A DNA stretch of 64,000 nucleotides, from positions 13,391,501-13,455,500 of the forward strand of contig JACDQD010000103.1 of NCBI GenBank assembly GCA_019843655.1, written 5' to 3'. Under the pieces are notes generated by a model. It saw only the letters and a list, made by a program, of their open reading frames with translations, was not told the origin of the DNA and did not search any database. Source of the DNA: Lethocerus indicus. Taxonomy: Eukaryota > Arthropoda > Insecta > Hemiptera > Belostomatidae. Numbering within the stretch: position 1 is the first letter of the stretch; every line of letters begins with the position of its first letter. This document shows, in pieces, positions 49,801 to 61,130 of the stretch. The position numbers and the translations under genes are program-made.

Positions 49801-52800
49801 TAAATGTTTCTTAGTACAAGTAATCAAGGTGACTACACAAGATCGGTCAGATACAAATCAAGGACACCCGAATATAATAGTCGATCAAGGTGTGTAAAAT
49901 TGCAATATATTTCAGTTTTCAGAACATTTATTCATCCATTATTCTGCCATGTTAGTTGATTAATTTTTAGATGTGTCAATCTTATTTTATCCATTTCTTC
50001 TTTCAGTACTACTAAGTAAAATAGGTGTATATAATGAATAACAAGAACTCATCAAGAAAGAATAATAACATTTTCAAACACTAAAAATGATGAAAAAACC
50101 CAGACAGAACCCATTATTATAGATTTTTGTTTCACATTTACAGTGGACTGTTTTTATTGCAGGCATAGATCAAGGTCTTCATCCCGAAGTCCTAGTAGGA
50201 GACACCGGAGCTCATCAAAGTATTATCGCAGATCACGTTCTTATTCTAGGAGTCGCTCAAAAACTAAGTCTGTGTCATCTTCATCTACATCAAAATATAG
50301 TAGTTCTTACACTAATTCAAAGCACAGACACAGGTCGAGGTCGAGATCGAGATCGAGATCGAGAAATTGTTCAAGCTTGATTAAAAACCATGATCGCACT
50401 GTACATTCCCGGTATGTAATTTTTGTATATTTTATGTTGGACAATAATGTACCAGAATTTCAGAAGTTCCAGGAAGTGTGATGAGAAGAAAACTATGAAA
50501 GACCGTATGTAACATTGGAAAATTTATTTTGTTTTAAGGGTAATAGAGGTTTATATTGTGAAATTGTAATATGCTGAATAATTCTCTGTTAACAAAATAC
50601 TTCTGGGGTTGATGTGGTTCATTGACTTGCCCTGTACCTTTTGAACCATTGAAAGTCTTATTACCTGGTTGTATAGGCGAATTTAGGATAAGGGATAGGT
50701 TAAGACCAGGTTTAGATTAAGTTTAGTACTTATAAATTACAGTAGTGCATTAAACCCTAAGACACCAGAACATTCTATAGAATATGATGTTAAATTATTA
50801 CAGAAAAAATTAGGTATTGAAAGGTTTCATTTACATATCAATCAATGTACATACAAATAATTTTTACACAAAGTTTTTAAAATATAAAATTCATTAATGA
50901 ATTAGTTCGTATCATCAGAAAAGAGCTTATTTGAATGAGAAACTGTTTTGTGGGATTTAGCTTGTTAGTTTCTATTCAGATAGTTGTATATATTATTTTA
51001 GTCAGTTATAAACATTTCTTACATTAAAAACAATCTCTTCTTTAGGAGAGATCATTCCAGAAATTCATCACACAGCAAAAGTCCACCTACCGTGAACAGG
51101 TAATTATTTATTTCTGTATAAGGCAAAATGTTAAACTTTACATATTTGTCTAAAATAAATAAATAATATTAACTAAAATAATATCTATTAACATCAATTA
51201 ATATATTATTTCAACTAATTAATTAAATGGAGTTTGGCTTATTTGTGACTGTTGTCACTAAAATGTATTCATTTCAGTCTAGGTTTTAATTTTAAGTAAA
51301 CCCTTAATAATTTTTATCTATTAATAAGAAGAATTCTTTTATTCATTTTATCTGTATTATGAATATTTTTTTTGCAGGCCTGTTCCAAAGTCTGGAAGTA
51401 AATCTCCTTCTAGGTAAGTGGTGATTAAATATAAAACTTGTTTATAGTTAATGAATGGATAATCAACTGAAAACATATTCTAGCTATTCAGTTTCACAGG
51501 ACAGATATTAGATAAAAGACCTATGTAAATTAAACCATTGAATTTTGTAATATATAAGTTGAAGAAACTTCCATATATGAGCCGTCTAGTTCTAGTACTG
51601 GTTTAATAAAACAATGGTAATAAATGTCACTCATTTTGTCACTAAGTATAATAGATATTTTTTATATGTTATTTACTTGAAAGATTCAACTTAGTATTTT
51701 TTCTCATATTTCACCATGTTATTTATTTTAATATTAGTTATGTAAATGCACTCACTTCTTTTTTAGGATTCCCAAACCCGACAAGTCACCCAGTCCTCAG
51801 TTACCTCCACCTCCAGTCATGAGGTATATTATTATGTAATATTTGGGCATTTAATTTACTACTGGTACATATTTTTAAATGTTTTCAACATTATTGGAAT
51901 ATGATTACTGAATATTTTAATTATTATATTAACAATATCAATAAGGCATTTTAAAAAATGTAATACTTAATTAAGATTAACCATTTAAAACTTCTTCAAT
52001 TTTTGGCATACTTTCTATATATAGTATAGTTCTGTTTTTTCTAATATGTATTTTGATATTATGTACATAAATTTCAGATATTATGGGAGAAGAAAAAATT
52101 CTTCTTCATCAGAACTGTCACTGTCAGATGATGACAATCAACAACAGCATCAACAACAGAACAGTTCAAATACAGCAAATAAAACTGTGCCAGACAAGTA
52201 TGAAAGGCTTAATTTGAATATTTATTGGTTAGATTATTTTAGTTATATGTAATATTCTAGTACGCATTTACTTAATACAAGACATGTAATCAAGAACTGA
52301 CATTAAAACATATTAACAATATGTACAAAATATAAAAACAAAATTAAACTTAACAATAGTAGAAACAAACTTAAAAAATATTACTTAATGACATAGAAAG
52401 AACAAAATTAATTGAATTCTTAAAAGACAAAACATTAAAAAATCCTGAGCATTTAAACCTACATTTCATAAGAATTGTTTTCTTTATAAAGTTTTTACTT
52501 AAATTATAAAAATATAATAAAGGAATATTTATTATTTTGACAAGGATTTGTCTATGATCTTACAGTTTTATTGCACAAATTTTATATTAAAATAAAATTA
52601 TAATTTTATATAAAAAATACAGGTTCAAATATTATATTTAGAATAATAACTTCAGATAAAGTGTCATTATATCTTTTGCAGGAAAACATGGCCACAAATT
52701 GGTAATTCGAGTGGCAGAAACAAAGTCAGTAAGAATCAACTCATATTCTTAAATTATTGTATTTTTAATCTAAAATTCTCTTTACTGTAAGATAGGTTGA

Positions 52801-55800
52801 AAAAGTCCTGCAATTGCAATTGGAGGTAGTATTTATATATCACCATATCATAAACCACATGCGTTTGAGTTTAGAGATCATTGATTAAACATCTGGGAGT
52901 AACAAGTATTATGCATGCCTGGTTTAATTTTATATTATTGTTTAAATTGTGTATTCTTTCAATAAAAAAATAATTTTTACCATCGAAGCCCTTTAAATAC
53001 TTTTTAACCACATTGTATTTCATATTGTATTGTATCTTATCGTGTTGTTAAAGTCTAATTATTTTGAATATTGTGATCTGAAATTAATTGACTTTAAGTT
53101 TCTTTTACCTGTGGAAGTACTGCCTATATTGGTGGAAATATTTTCACCTATAAATATAAGTGTCTCATGCTAATTGACTGAGAGGAGTAATTTGTACATG
53201 ATTATTTATGTTTGTTTAAGTATTAACTTTTTTATACTTACTCTGAAATATATTTTTTAGTCTATTCATACAGTTATATAGATATACACAAGTCCATAAA
53301 AGTGATGTATGGTTGTGTTAATGAATGATCTGAACTAGATTTTAAATGTCACTAGTAGTCTTACAGCCTGGAAATAATTAATCTTCTGGATTTATTTTCT
53401 AAGTATTTGTACCTGCATTACTATGTACTTATTAATTATTTGGATGTGTTTGTATGTACTATTGTATTTTTTAATATTGCGTTTCATTCCTTTCTGATCA
53501 TCCTTAACATACAAACATGTGTTTAATAATCTAAATGCTGTTTCAATGCATCATTCTTATTAAATTTTAATTTTTCTTTTATTTCTCGATTAATTCTATG
53601 TATTCATTCTTTTCATGCCCACTACCTTAATCACACTTCATTTTTTCATTCTCTTATTTAATTTTCTGTCTAAATATTAAGAACAAATTCATGTTTTCAG
53701 CCCAGTCAAGTTGGCTCAAATTTACCGAAACTTACACCACAAGAACGCCTTAAGAAGAAAATGCAGATTTTACTGAACAGGCAATGTATGGTTTGGCATT
53801 ATCAGTTTGGACTGGCCGTTTGATTCTCCTTTAAAAGATAATCTACATTAAGACACTTCTTTGCAAGAGTGTAATTATGTGACACTCCCATTATACTATA
53901 TTTTTCATGAACAATAAGTATTAATTTTTATATATAAAAGCTTCCTATTGCATTCAAAATATGTATTAAATATTAAGACAAATGTTTTACTGTCACCAAA
54001 TGAAATGTTTTATATATTTTAATAATTTTTATTTATAAAAATTTCCCTGCATTAAATTTTAAGCATTTTAAAATTCTGTCAGCTTTATTTGCTTTCAGAA
54101 TCTAATCTATTTTTTGATAATTATAAGGGTATACGGTACCATTAATGTTGTCAAATTTCTATTAAATTAAAATAATACTGTAATTGTGGATTATTGTTTT
54201 TGAAATTTCCAATATAATTTATACTTTTGTTCACAGTTAAAGCAGACAAAAAGGCAGAAAGAGAAAAACAAGAGAAAGTTGAACAGGAACGAATTGACCG
54301 TGAAGATGAAATGCGTGAAATGTCTATTAAGCTGAGGAAACGGTTAGTATTGTTATTAACGTTTATTTTATAGTGATCTGTGCAAATATAAAATATTTAT
54401 TTAACCAAATTTTTGAATGTATAAATATTTATATATATCTTGCAAGTGTTACATGTAATTATTATTTGTTCTGCCTGTATATCAATATTTTAGTGAAAGA
54501 ATGAGACGTCATGAGTACTTTGCTGAAACCAGTAGGCAGAGATCCAGTTCATCGAAGTCAAGTTCTTCAAGAAGTAGAAGCCCGTCTCCTCATTTTAGGT
54601 ACACATTAGGCTTTATTTATAATACATTCATTATAATTGTATGTTAACCTTTATAATATTCACGCATCCTGTGGTTCTTTAGGCCTTAGTACTATAGTTT
54701 AAATTCATCCCTCACATCTTTAATAAAGTACAACGGAATGCTTATGCAATTGATTTCTAATTTTGTTATATTCAATTGATTTTATTTTCATTTAACTGAG
54801 TTGTAATTGTTAATTTCTGTTTAGGCGGGAAAGAAGACGCCGGTCTAGATCTAGAAGTATAGATTCTCATCGGCGATCTAGTAGGTTAGTATATTATTAA
54901 GTAAGTTTGAGTGATGTCAAGAGTAACTTGAACTTATGTCAAAAGTACAACTAGGTTACTCGGAGCCTTGCCTGTAATTAGGCACTGAGTTTAAACATTA
55001 ACAATCATTTTTTGTTATTAAACCAACACTGGGTATTTATTTTGGTAATGCCAGAGTGTTTAATGGCATTGAATTGAATATCACTGATGTTTACTGTAAA
55101 CATCTCTTATTAAAATAACATGTGTTGCTATCATAGCTCCTGCAGCAATTGGAAACGTGACAATTTAAAAAATGATATTCTATTCAAAGGTTTTGAACTA
55201 AATGCAACATCAGAACTATGGATTACAGAGATAAGAGGCAATTAAAAATAAAAGAAAAGTGAAGACAACATACTTTTTTGACACTTTTAAATATATAAAT
55301 TACTACAGTAATTTTATTATTTCGTTTAAAATCAGTTCTGGACAGATGGCAACCAATAAAACAAAATTATCATTATATCCTTGGCCCATTGTAGATAATT
55401 GGATCGATATATAACTCTTGAACATGTATGAAAGGGTGACATAACATTGAGATATTATATTGAGCACGGGGATAAAATATTAAAGAAATTCAAATACAGT
55501 CCTTGTATATACGTATAGTTGCATATGTCTTGGTAAATTTGAAAGTATCACATCACATTCATAATATTAAGAAACAGAATAAATAAAAACAGTGAATGGT
55601 GCAATATAATATGGAAAAATATTTTTGAACAATATTTGAAAACATCTGTATATAGGTAGGCCAGTAAAATGATTGTGAATTTGTTCTGGTTGATAAACAT
55701 TGTGAAGTGACTGATGTGGGTTGTATTCAAATTTTTTTAGTTTTGTATTATCCGTATAGTTATATTGTATTCACTTTTTAAAATTAAAAGTAAAATGTGA

Positions 55801-56669
55801 CTTGTGAAGGATAATACTGACACACTGAACATTTATTTGTTATTTTATACTATAAATTTTATATGAACAGTTTTGTTGATAATGGATGTAGGTTATGTGT
55901 TTTATACGCCTTCACTTTCTGTCTGACAAATGATATGAGAACTTATTTTTTCCCTTATTTTGTTTTTTAAAAGGATATTGCATGTACTCTTTTATTTTAA
56001 GTGGATTGTTAGTGAGTTAATTAATTTAGCTGACTTCAAAAATTATGGTTTAAATAAGAATTTTGGCCAAGCCAGTTCTTCATTTGGTGAACTAGTTTGT
56101 TTGTCAGAAGGACGAATTATTAATGAAAATCCTTCATTTTCTAGTCAATTGATTTTGAATTGAATATTCTTTGATTTCAAACAGAAGGAAAAAATGTTTT
56201 GGAATGTTAGATTTATTTATAACCAATGAGCATTGACATTGACTCATAATTGTCACATGCCTGTTTGCAGTGCCATACAGAAATATTTCTTCTGTAATAC
56301 AAACTAGAAATTTGACATTTAATGTGATTCGCGTTATTTTTATTTCGTATTAAAATACTGCAACCAAAAACTACATGTGATTTATTACAGGAAGAAAATT
56401 ATTTAAATTAAAGATGAATTAATGGAATTTAAAGAGGACTTCTTGACTAGCCCCTTGCAGGCTTGTAATTGGGGAATGTAATATAATTGGAATATGAAAT
56501 TAAATGTAAATTATAGTTCAAAATAGTTAGGGTTCTTTTTCTTAAGTAGCTTAAAAGAAATATCATTGATCTAAAAAGTTTTGTATTTATCATTTTTTAT
56601 TTTATTCATTTTGCAGTACAATTTTTTTGTTATTTGTTTGTTTCATTATTTTTTAGGGAGAGAAGATGA
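46812..56669 (+). CDS. CLASRP: CLK4-associating serine/arginine-rich protein (19 coding exons)
   Basis: Nuclear SR-like splicing regulator, known in vertebrates as a partner of the Clk4 kinase. Coding exons: 46812-46910, 47152-47249, 47352-47524, 47687-47920, 48428-48603, 48957-49030, 49536-49712, 49815-49889, 50163-50411, 51046-51099, 51378-51413, 51767-51823, 52078-52197, 52682-52724, 53701-53785, 54237-54342, 54494-54598, 54825-54884 and 56657-56669. They give 677 aa (human 674). N terminus MWHEVRKQERKIRCMIVDYK. The DRY_EERY-type SWAP domain at about 40-135 has DRFDVRAHLDYIP and NYERYR. An acidic stretch lies at 180-202, GRKISPPSYASR at about 278-289, an RS domain mainly at 369-452 and 453-500, a coiled stretch at 560-620 (LTPQERLKKKMQ, RQFKADKKAE), and a C-terminal RS tail. 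The last exon is tiny (RERR and stop). AATAAA lies at 57081. Exon 2 uses a GTTGGT donor. Confidence 0.94.
47250..47259 (+). promoter_or_regulatory. Tandem GYNNGY splice donor in CLASRP
   Basis: GTTGGTATAC offers two donors four bases apart. The first (GTTGGT) keeps the frame and restores Met-Met-Gly-Trp, as in the family. The second (GTATAC) shifts the frame by four bases. Confidence 0.65.
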
Positions 56670-57100
56670 TGAGTTTATTGCATTATTATATTGTCACCGA
56701 TTATTTGTTAAGCACTATATTTTCTGTAATTGGACAAAAAACTTATTTCAGTTTTGCTAACTTTACTGCATATTTTGTAAATATACTGAGAAATACTTAG
56801 GATATATGTATTCTTTTGTTTAAACCTTATGTTAGTATTTGTGAAGATATTCTTCATATATCAATTTTGTTGATTTGTGTACTCTAGTATATTAGTTCAG
56901 ATGTTAACTAATAATAGTCTGCAGTAATGCCAAGTGCATGACCTATGATGGAATTTATAAGACTGCTGAATTCTTGAAAATGTTTTTCTTACTGTCACCC
57001 ATCACATGTAAAGTTACACTAAGCAATAATCATTCATGTTGGTTCTTTCCACAGAATGCAATGTTGCATTATTGCATATAAATAAATATATTTTTTCCAG
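56670..57100 (+). other. CLASRP 3' UTR
   Basis: Follows the stop in the last small exon. A canonical AATAAA at 57081-57086, followed by T-rich sequence, marks a probable cleavage site. Confidence 0.65.
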
Positions 57101-57408
57101 TACTGAGTTTATTTTCTTAATATTTTTCAAGATTAGACAGTTCTTATATGATTTTATAAATTAAAAAAATTATAAAAAATATAATTTACTTTCTTTTTGG
57201 TGCATAATTGTAACAATAATAAAGGTGATCATAATATTGTTTCTTGAGATTAGTGGACCTTTTCATAAAAAAAATTGTAACTAATACTTATACTTTTTAA
57301 ACAATTATGACAGACTAATGATTCACCAATATGTCAAACATCACATGAAGCATAAAAGGTTTTTAACTGAATTACAATTATAATTACAAAAAACTAAACC
57401 TAAACTAT
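57101..57408. other. Non-coding AT-rich spacer
   Basis: Nothing recognised between the CLASRP 3' end and the first repeat of the right-hand cluster. Confidence 0.45.
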
Positions 57409-58031
57409 AGATTTCGTGTATTTCTGTATCCTCTCGCTGGTTTCGTCTTTTGCTAGACCGGTTTCGGCTGCTCGCCATTTTCAGTAGCGGTGTTAGTCAT
57501 TTGGAACTTAAGATGTTTTTTGGGCATCCTCACTGCACTGTCACTGTCACTTGTACTGTGGTGGTTGTCAATTTGTTGTCTGTGCATATGTGTCTTGTTA
57601 TTGTGTTTTTGGGGGATGTTGTTTGTCTTATTGGGGTTGGGAGGGATTTTGTTAATCGGCTTAAGTCTTTGTGGGATTATCGGTCAACTATATATTTGAT
57701 CAAACAAATGGCCATAACTATTAGGTTCTGACTTCCAAATAAATGTCAGGAAACCTAGCTGGTATTGTGTATTTACGATCATAAAACTTTTCCTGTTGAT
57801 CCAAATTTTATTGAAAAAAGTTTATTTTTAGTAATCTAATTAATAGGCGCAAGTGCACACAACGAACTTTAGTTAAGTACATTTCCGCACCACACTCAGG
57901 GGGCGCTAGTTATCGGTGCAAGTGAACCCAACGAACTTTATTTAAGTACATTTCCTGAAGATGGCGAGCAACCGACACCGGCCTAGCAAACGACCAAACC
58001 AGCGAGAGTAGAAAGAAACAAGAAATCTACG
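57409..58031 (-). mobile_element. Repeat copy with both inverted ends
   Basis: Starts with 'gatttcgtgtatttctgt' and 'ctcgctggtttcgtc', and ends with the inverse 'gaccaaaccagcgagag' and 'aaacaagaaatctac', giving inverted arms of about 75 bp. The interior is the family sequence in reverse orientation, with 'gttcgttgggtgcacttg' seen in inverse at about 57850-57870. A second copy of that short stretch sits at 57910-57950. This is the most complete example in the window. No intact transposase. Confidence 0.78.
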
Positions 58032-58117
58032 ATTTTTTATTATATGACGCTGTCATATGGTTGCATAATATTTCACACACGATTGTGCCAAAAATTGGAA
58101 AAATACGCGGTGATCCG

Positions 58118-58553
<436 letters not shown>

Positions 58554-58566
58554 CCTAAACTGTATA

Positions 58567-58822
58567 GGGCCCGATTTGCAGTTAAAAACTACTTATTAAT
58601 CACGATTTGTGATTAAAAACCAATTTTTAGGCCCGATTTGATATAAAAAATCATACTTTAGCCACGATTTCTTGACAAATTGTCAATTTTTTATTGAAAA
58701 AAAATATTTGCTGTTATAAACTACTTCTTTGGTACAATTTGGGGTTAAAAACCACTTTTTAGGCCCGATTTGCTATTAAAAACTACTTTTTAGGCCCAAA
58801 CCGGTTAAAAACTGATTTTTAG
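58567..58822. repeat. Degenerate ~30-37-bp tandem repeat
   Basis: Units built on 'ggcccgatttg' followed by 'ttaaaaactacttttta' recur about seven times with substitutions and length changes. Clearest at 58567, 58630, 58762 and 58791. Confidence 0.72.
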
Positions 58823-58849
58823 AGTTTTGTAGCGCCATCGTTCTTCTGC

Positions 58850-58925
58850 TTCGCTCGCTGGCTAGTTTGATCTTTCGGTAGTCCGGTTTTTTCGGCTGTT
58901 CGCCATCTTCAGTAGCCTTTCGTCA
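58850..58925 (-). mobile_element. Terminal fragment of the inverted-repeat family
   Basis: Contains 'cgctcgctggctagtttga', 'agtccggttttttcggctg' and 'ttcgccatcttcagtag', a diverged version of the family end. Confidence 0.6.
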
Positions 58926-60639
58926 GTAGTTTGGGGCATCATGTCTGCACTATCACTTTTTCTCAGTGCCAACTGAATTTAGTTTGTTGAATTTAAATTA
59001 AATTCAGGACACCCGTTGGTCCTGGCACCGAGGGTTTGGAGCAGGAGTCCATTGTTACGATCTCCCAATAGTGGTTTGGCTGTGGCTGCTGGGTCTCGTT
59101 ATTGTGGACAGACCGTCCACAAGTACAATTATGGTTGTGTCCACGCGAGCAAATGATAAGAATGACGGCCGAGTAGCATTTGTAGAGAGGGGTGTCCCCT
59201 CTAAGAATGTAATTTCCAGGATAGGAGCCCCTGGGGAGCATCCTCCACTCTGCCCCCCTATCCCTATGTAAATTATGTTCCTCCTCAACATCCCCAACTT
59301 CTACACACTCTCTCGCCCTTTGCCACGTCTTTTTAAAAATAAAAAAAAGGGTCCTTGTATAGACTATGCCTAGGTAGTTTTTTCCCACGTGCGACGTTTC
59401 CACCCATTAATTTGTCTATTTTTCCTTCTGAATTGTAAAAGAATATAACTCAGATATTTTAGTATAATAATTTCTTTCACAACATAAAACAATGTCGCCT
59501 ATAAATCAAAGGTGCTTATTTTAATGAGAAGTGGACGATGGTGGACTCTCGAAGCTAATGTTATTCTCTTTCCGACTATTCATATTTGATTGAGTTATGA
59601 AACCTGCTAACTGAAAGAACGGTCCAAGACCTAGTGACCCGATGTAATGACTCAGCTTCAAGACTAATAATTCAATCCTGGGTGGTAATAAATCGAAACG
59701 GTAATAAATAAATAAACATTGTTGTAATAACAACTGTAGCACCATAAAAACACGATCCTGACAGTAATAATTAAGCGCAGTTTAACAATGTCCCTTATAA
59801 TATGTCAAAATGAAGTGTACAATACTAGAAAAGGTTGAAAATAAAAACAAAACACAAAAATGTAATTCGAATAAAAGTGATCGGAGTTATGCTCTCTTCG
59901 AATAATGGAACTCAGTAAGATGCAAAGCCCGCCTTACACGGGCGTCTCGCGTGTTAGTCTAAATTTGCCCCTTATCCCCAATGGTTGATATAACCGGGGA
60001 AATTCTTCGGGTCCGCTGCGAAGTGAAGCATTATTGGCCTAAAACAATGGACCAAAAATTATAAACAATTTGGAGATTACCCCATTTATTGTGTGTTTTT
60101 TAACTTCACGCTTTGGTCTTTGGTTCCGGTACTTTGCAGACAAGAGGAGAGTAAAGAGTAGTAGGCGGCCGGCGGGGCGGGTGTTATGGGCGGATAGAAG
60201 TCTTAAAAGAGGTCCGGGGGGCGTTACACTTGTTTGGACTGGATGGTCCGTAGACTTTTTCGTGGGCGACGGTTTTCCCCCTGAAGGAAGTTAGGGGTTT
60301 CCTGAGGGAGGAGGAGCGGGGCAAAAAAAGGGGATGTCTCCCCTGGGGGTGGAGTGTGCGGCCTCTGTTTGTTATTCTGTTCAGGGCCCTGTCCAGTATA
60401 ACGCCCTTTCCCTTCCCCGGACTACTACCACTGTTCCGACATCCGTCCACCCCCACCCACAAGCCTTACTTTTATTTTCATCGATGTGTTTCGTGACACA
60501 CCAATACTCTTTACTCTTACTTAATTATATCCGGAAACGACCGTCTTAAATAATACGCAACATAATACTAAACCACTTGACACCAGTTATTATTAAACTT
60601 TAAAGGGTTTCCTGCTTCGTAACGCAAGATAACAAATTA
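58926..60639. other. Non-coding DNA, right flank
   Basis: No gene recognised. A GC-rich patch at 60130-60450 has open frames on both strands without family resemblance. A 136-codon minus frame at 58993-59403 also matches nothing I know. Confidence 0.45.
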
Positions 60640-61130
60640 TCGTAGGTTTGGTCTTTTACTAGACCGGTACTTTTAAACTTTTGGCACTTTGGATGTTTTT
60701 TGGACATCCTCACTGCACTGTCACTGTCACTTGTACTGGTGGTGTATACGTGTCTTGTTATTGTGTTTTTGGGGGATGTTGTTTCTCTTATTTTTTGATC
60801 TTATCTTTTTGACAGACAATCCGACAAAGACTTAAGCCGATCAACAATATCCCACACCACCCCCCTCAACTAAAATAAGACAAACCACATCCCCCAAAGC
60901 ACAATAACAAGACACGTATATATTATACGCACGACAAACAGACAACCACCACAGTACAAGCGACAGTGGCAGTGCAGCGAGGGTGCCCAAAAACCATCCA
61001 AAGTGCCAAAAGTGACTAATACGAGCAGCCGAAACTGGTCTAAAAGTGCCGAAAGTGCCAAAAGTGATTAAGACCGCCACTGAAGATGGCTGAAATTTAC
61101 CCCTCGCAGACCACAAAACAGGTATTTTAA
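60640..61130. mobile_element. Foldback copy of the repeat family
   Basis: The left half (60645-60800) is the family sequence in reverse ('ggtttggtcttttactagac', 'cactgtcactgtcacttgta', 'ttgttattgtgtttttgggg'). The right half (60815-61130) is the same region forward ('caaagacttaagccgat', 'cacaataacaagacacgta', 'gcagtgcagcgagggtgcc'). The two arms can pair as a long imperfect hairpin around about 60810. Confidence 0.75.
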
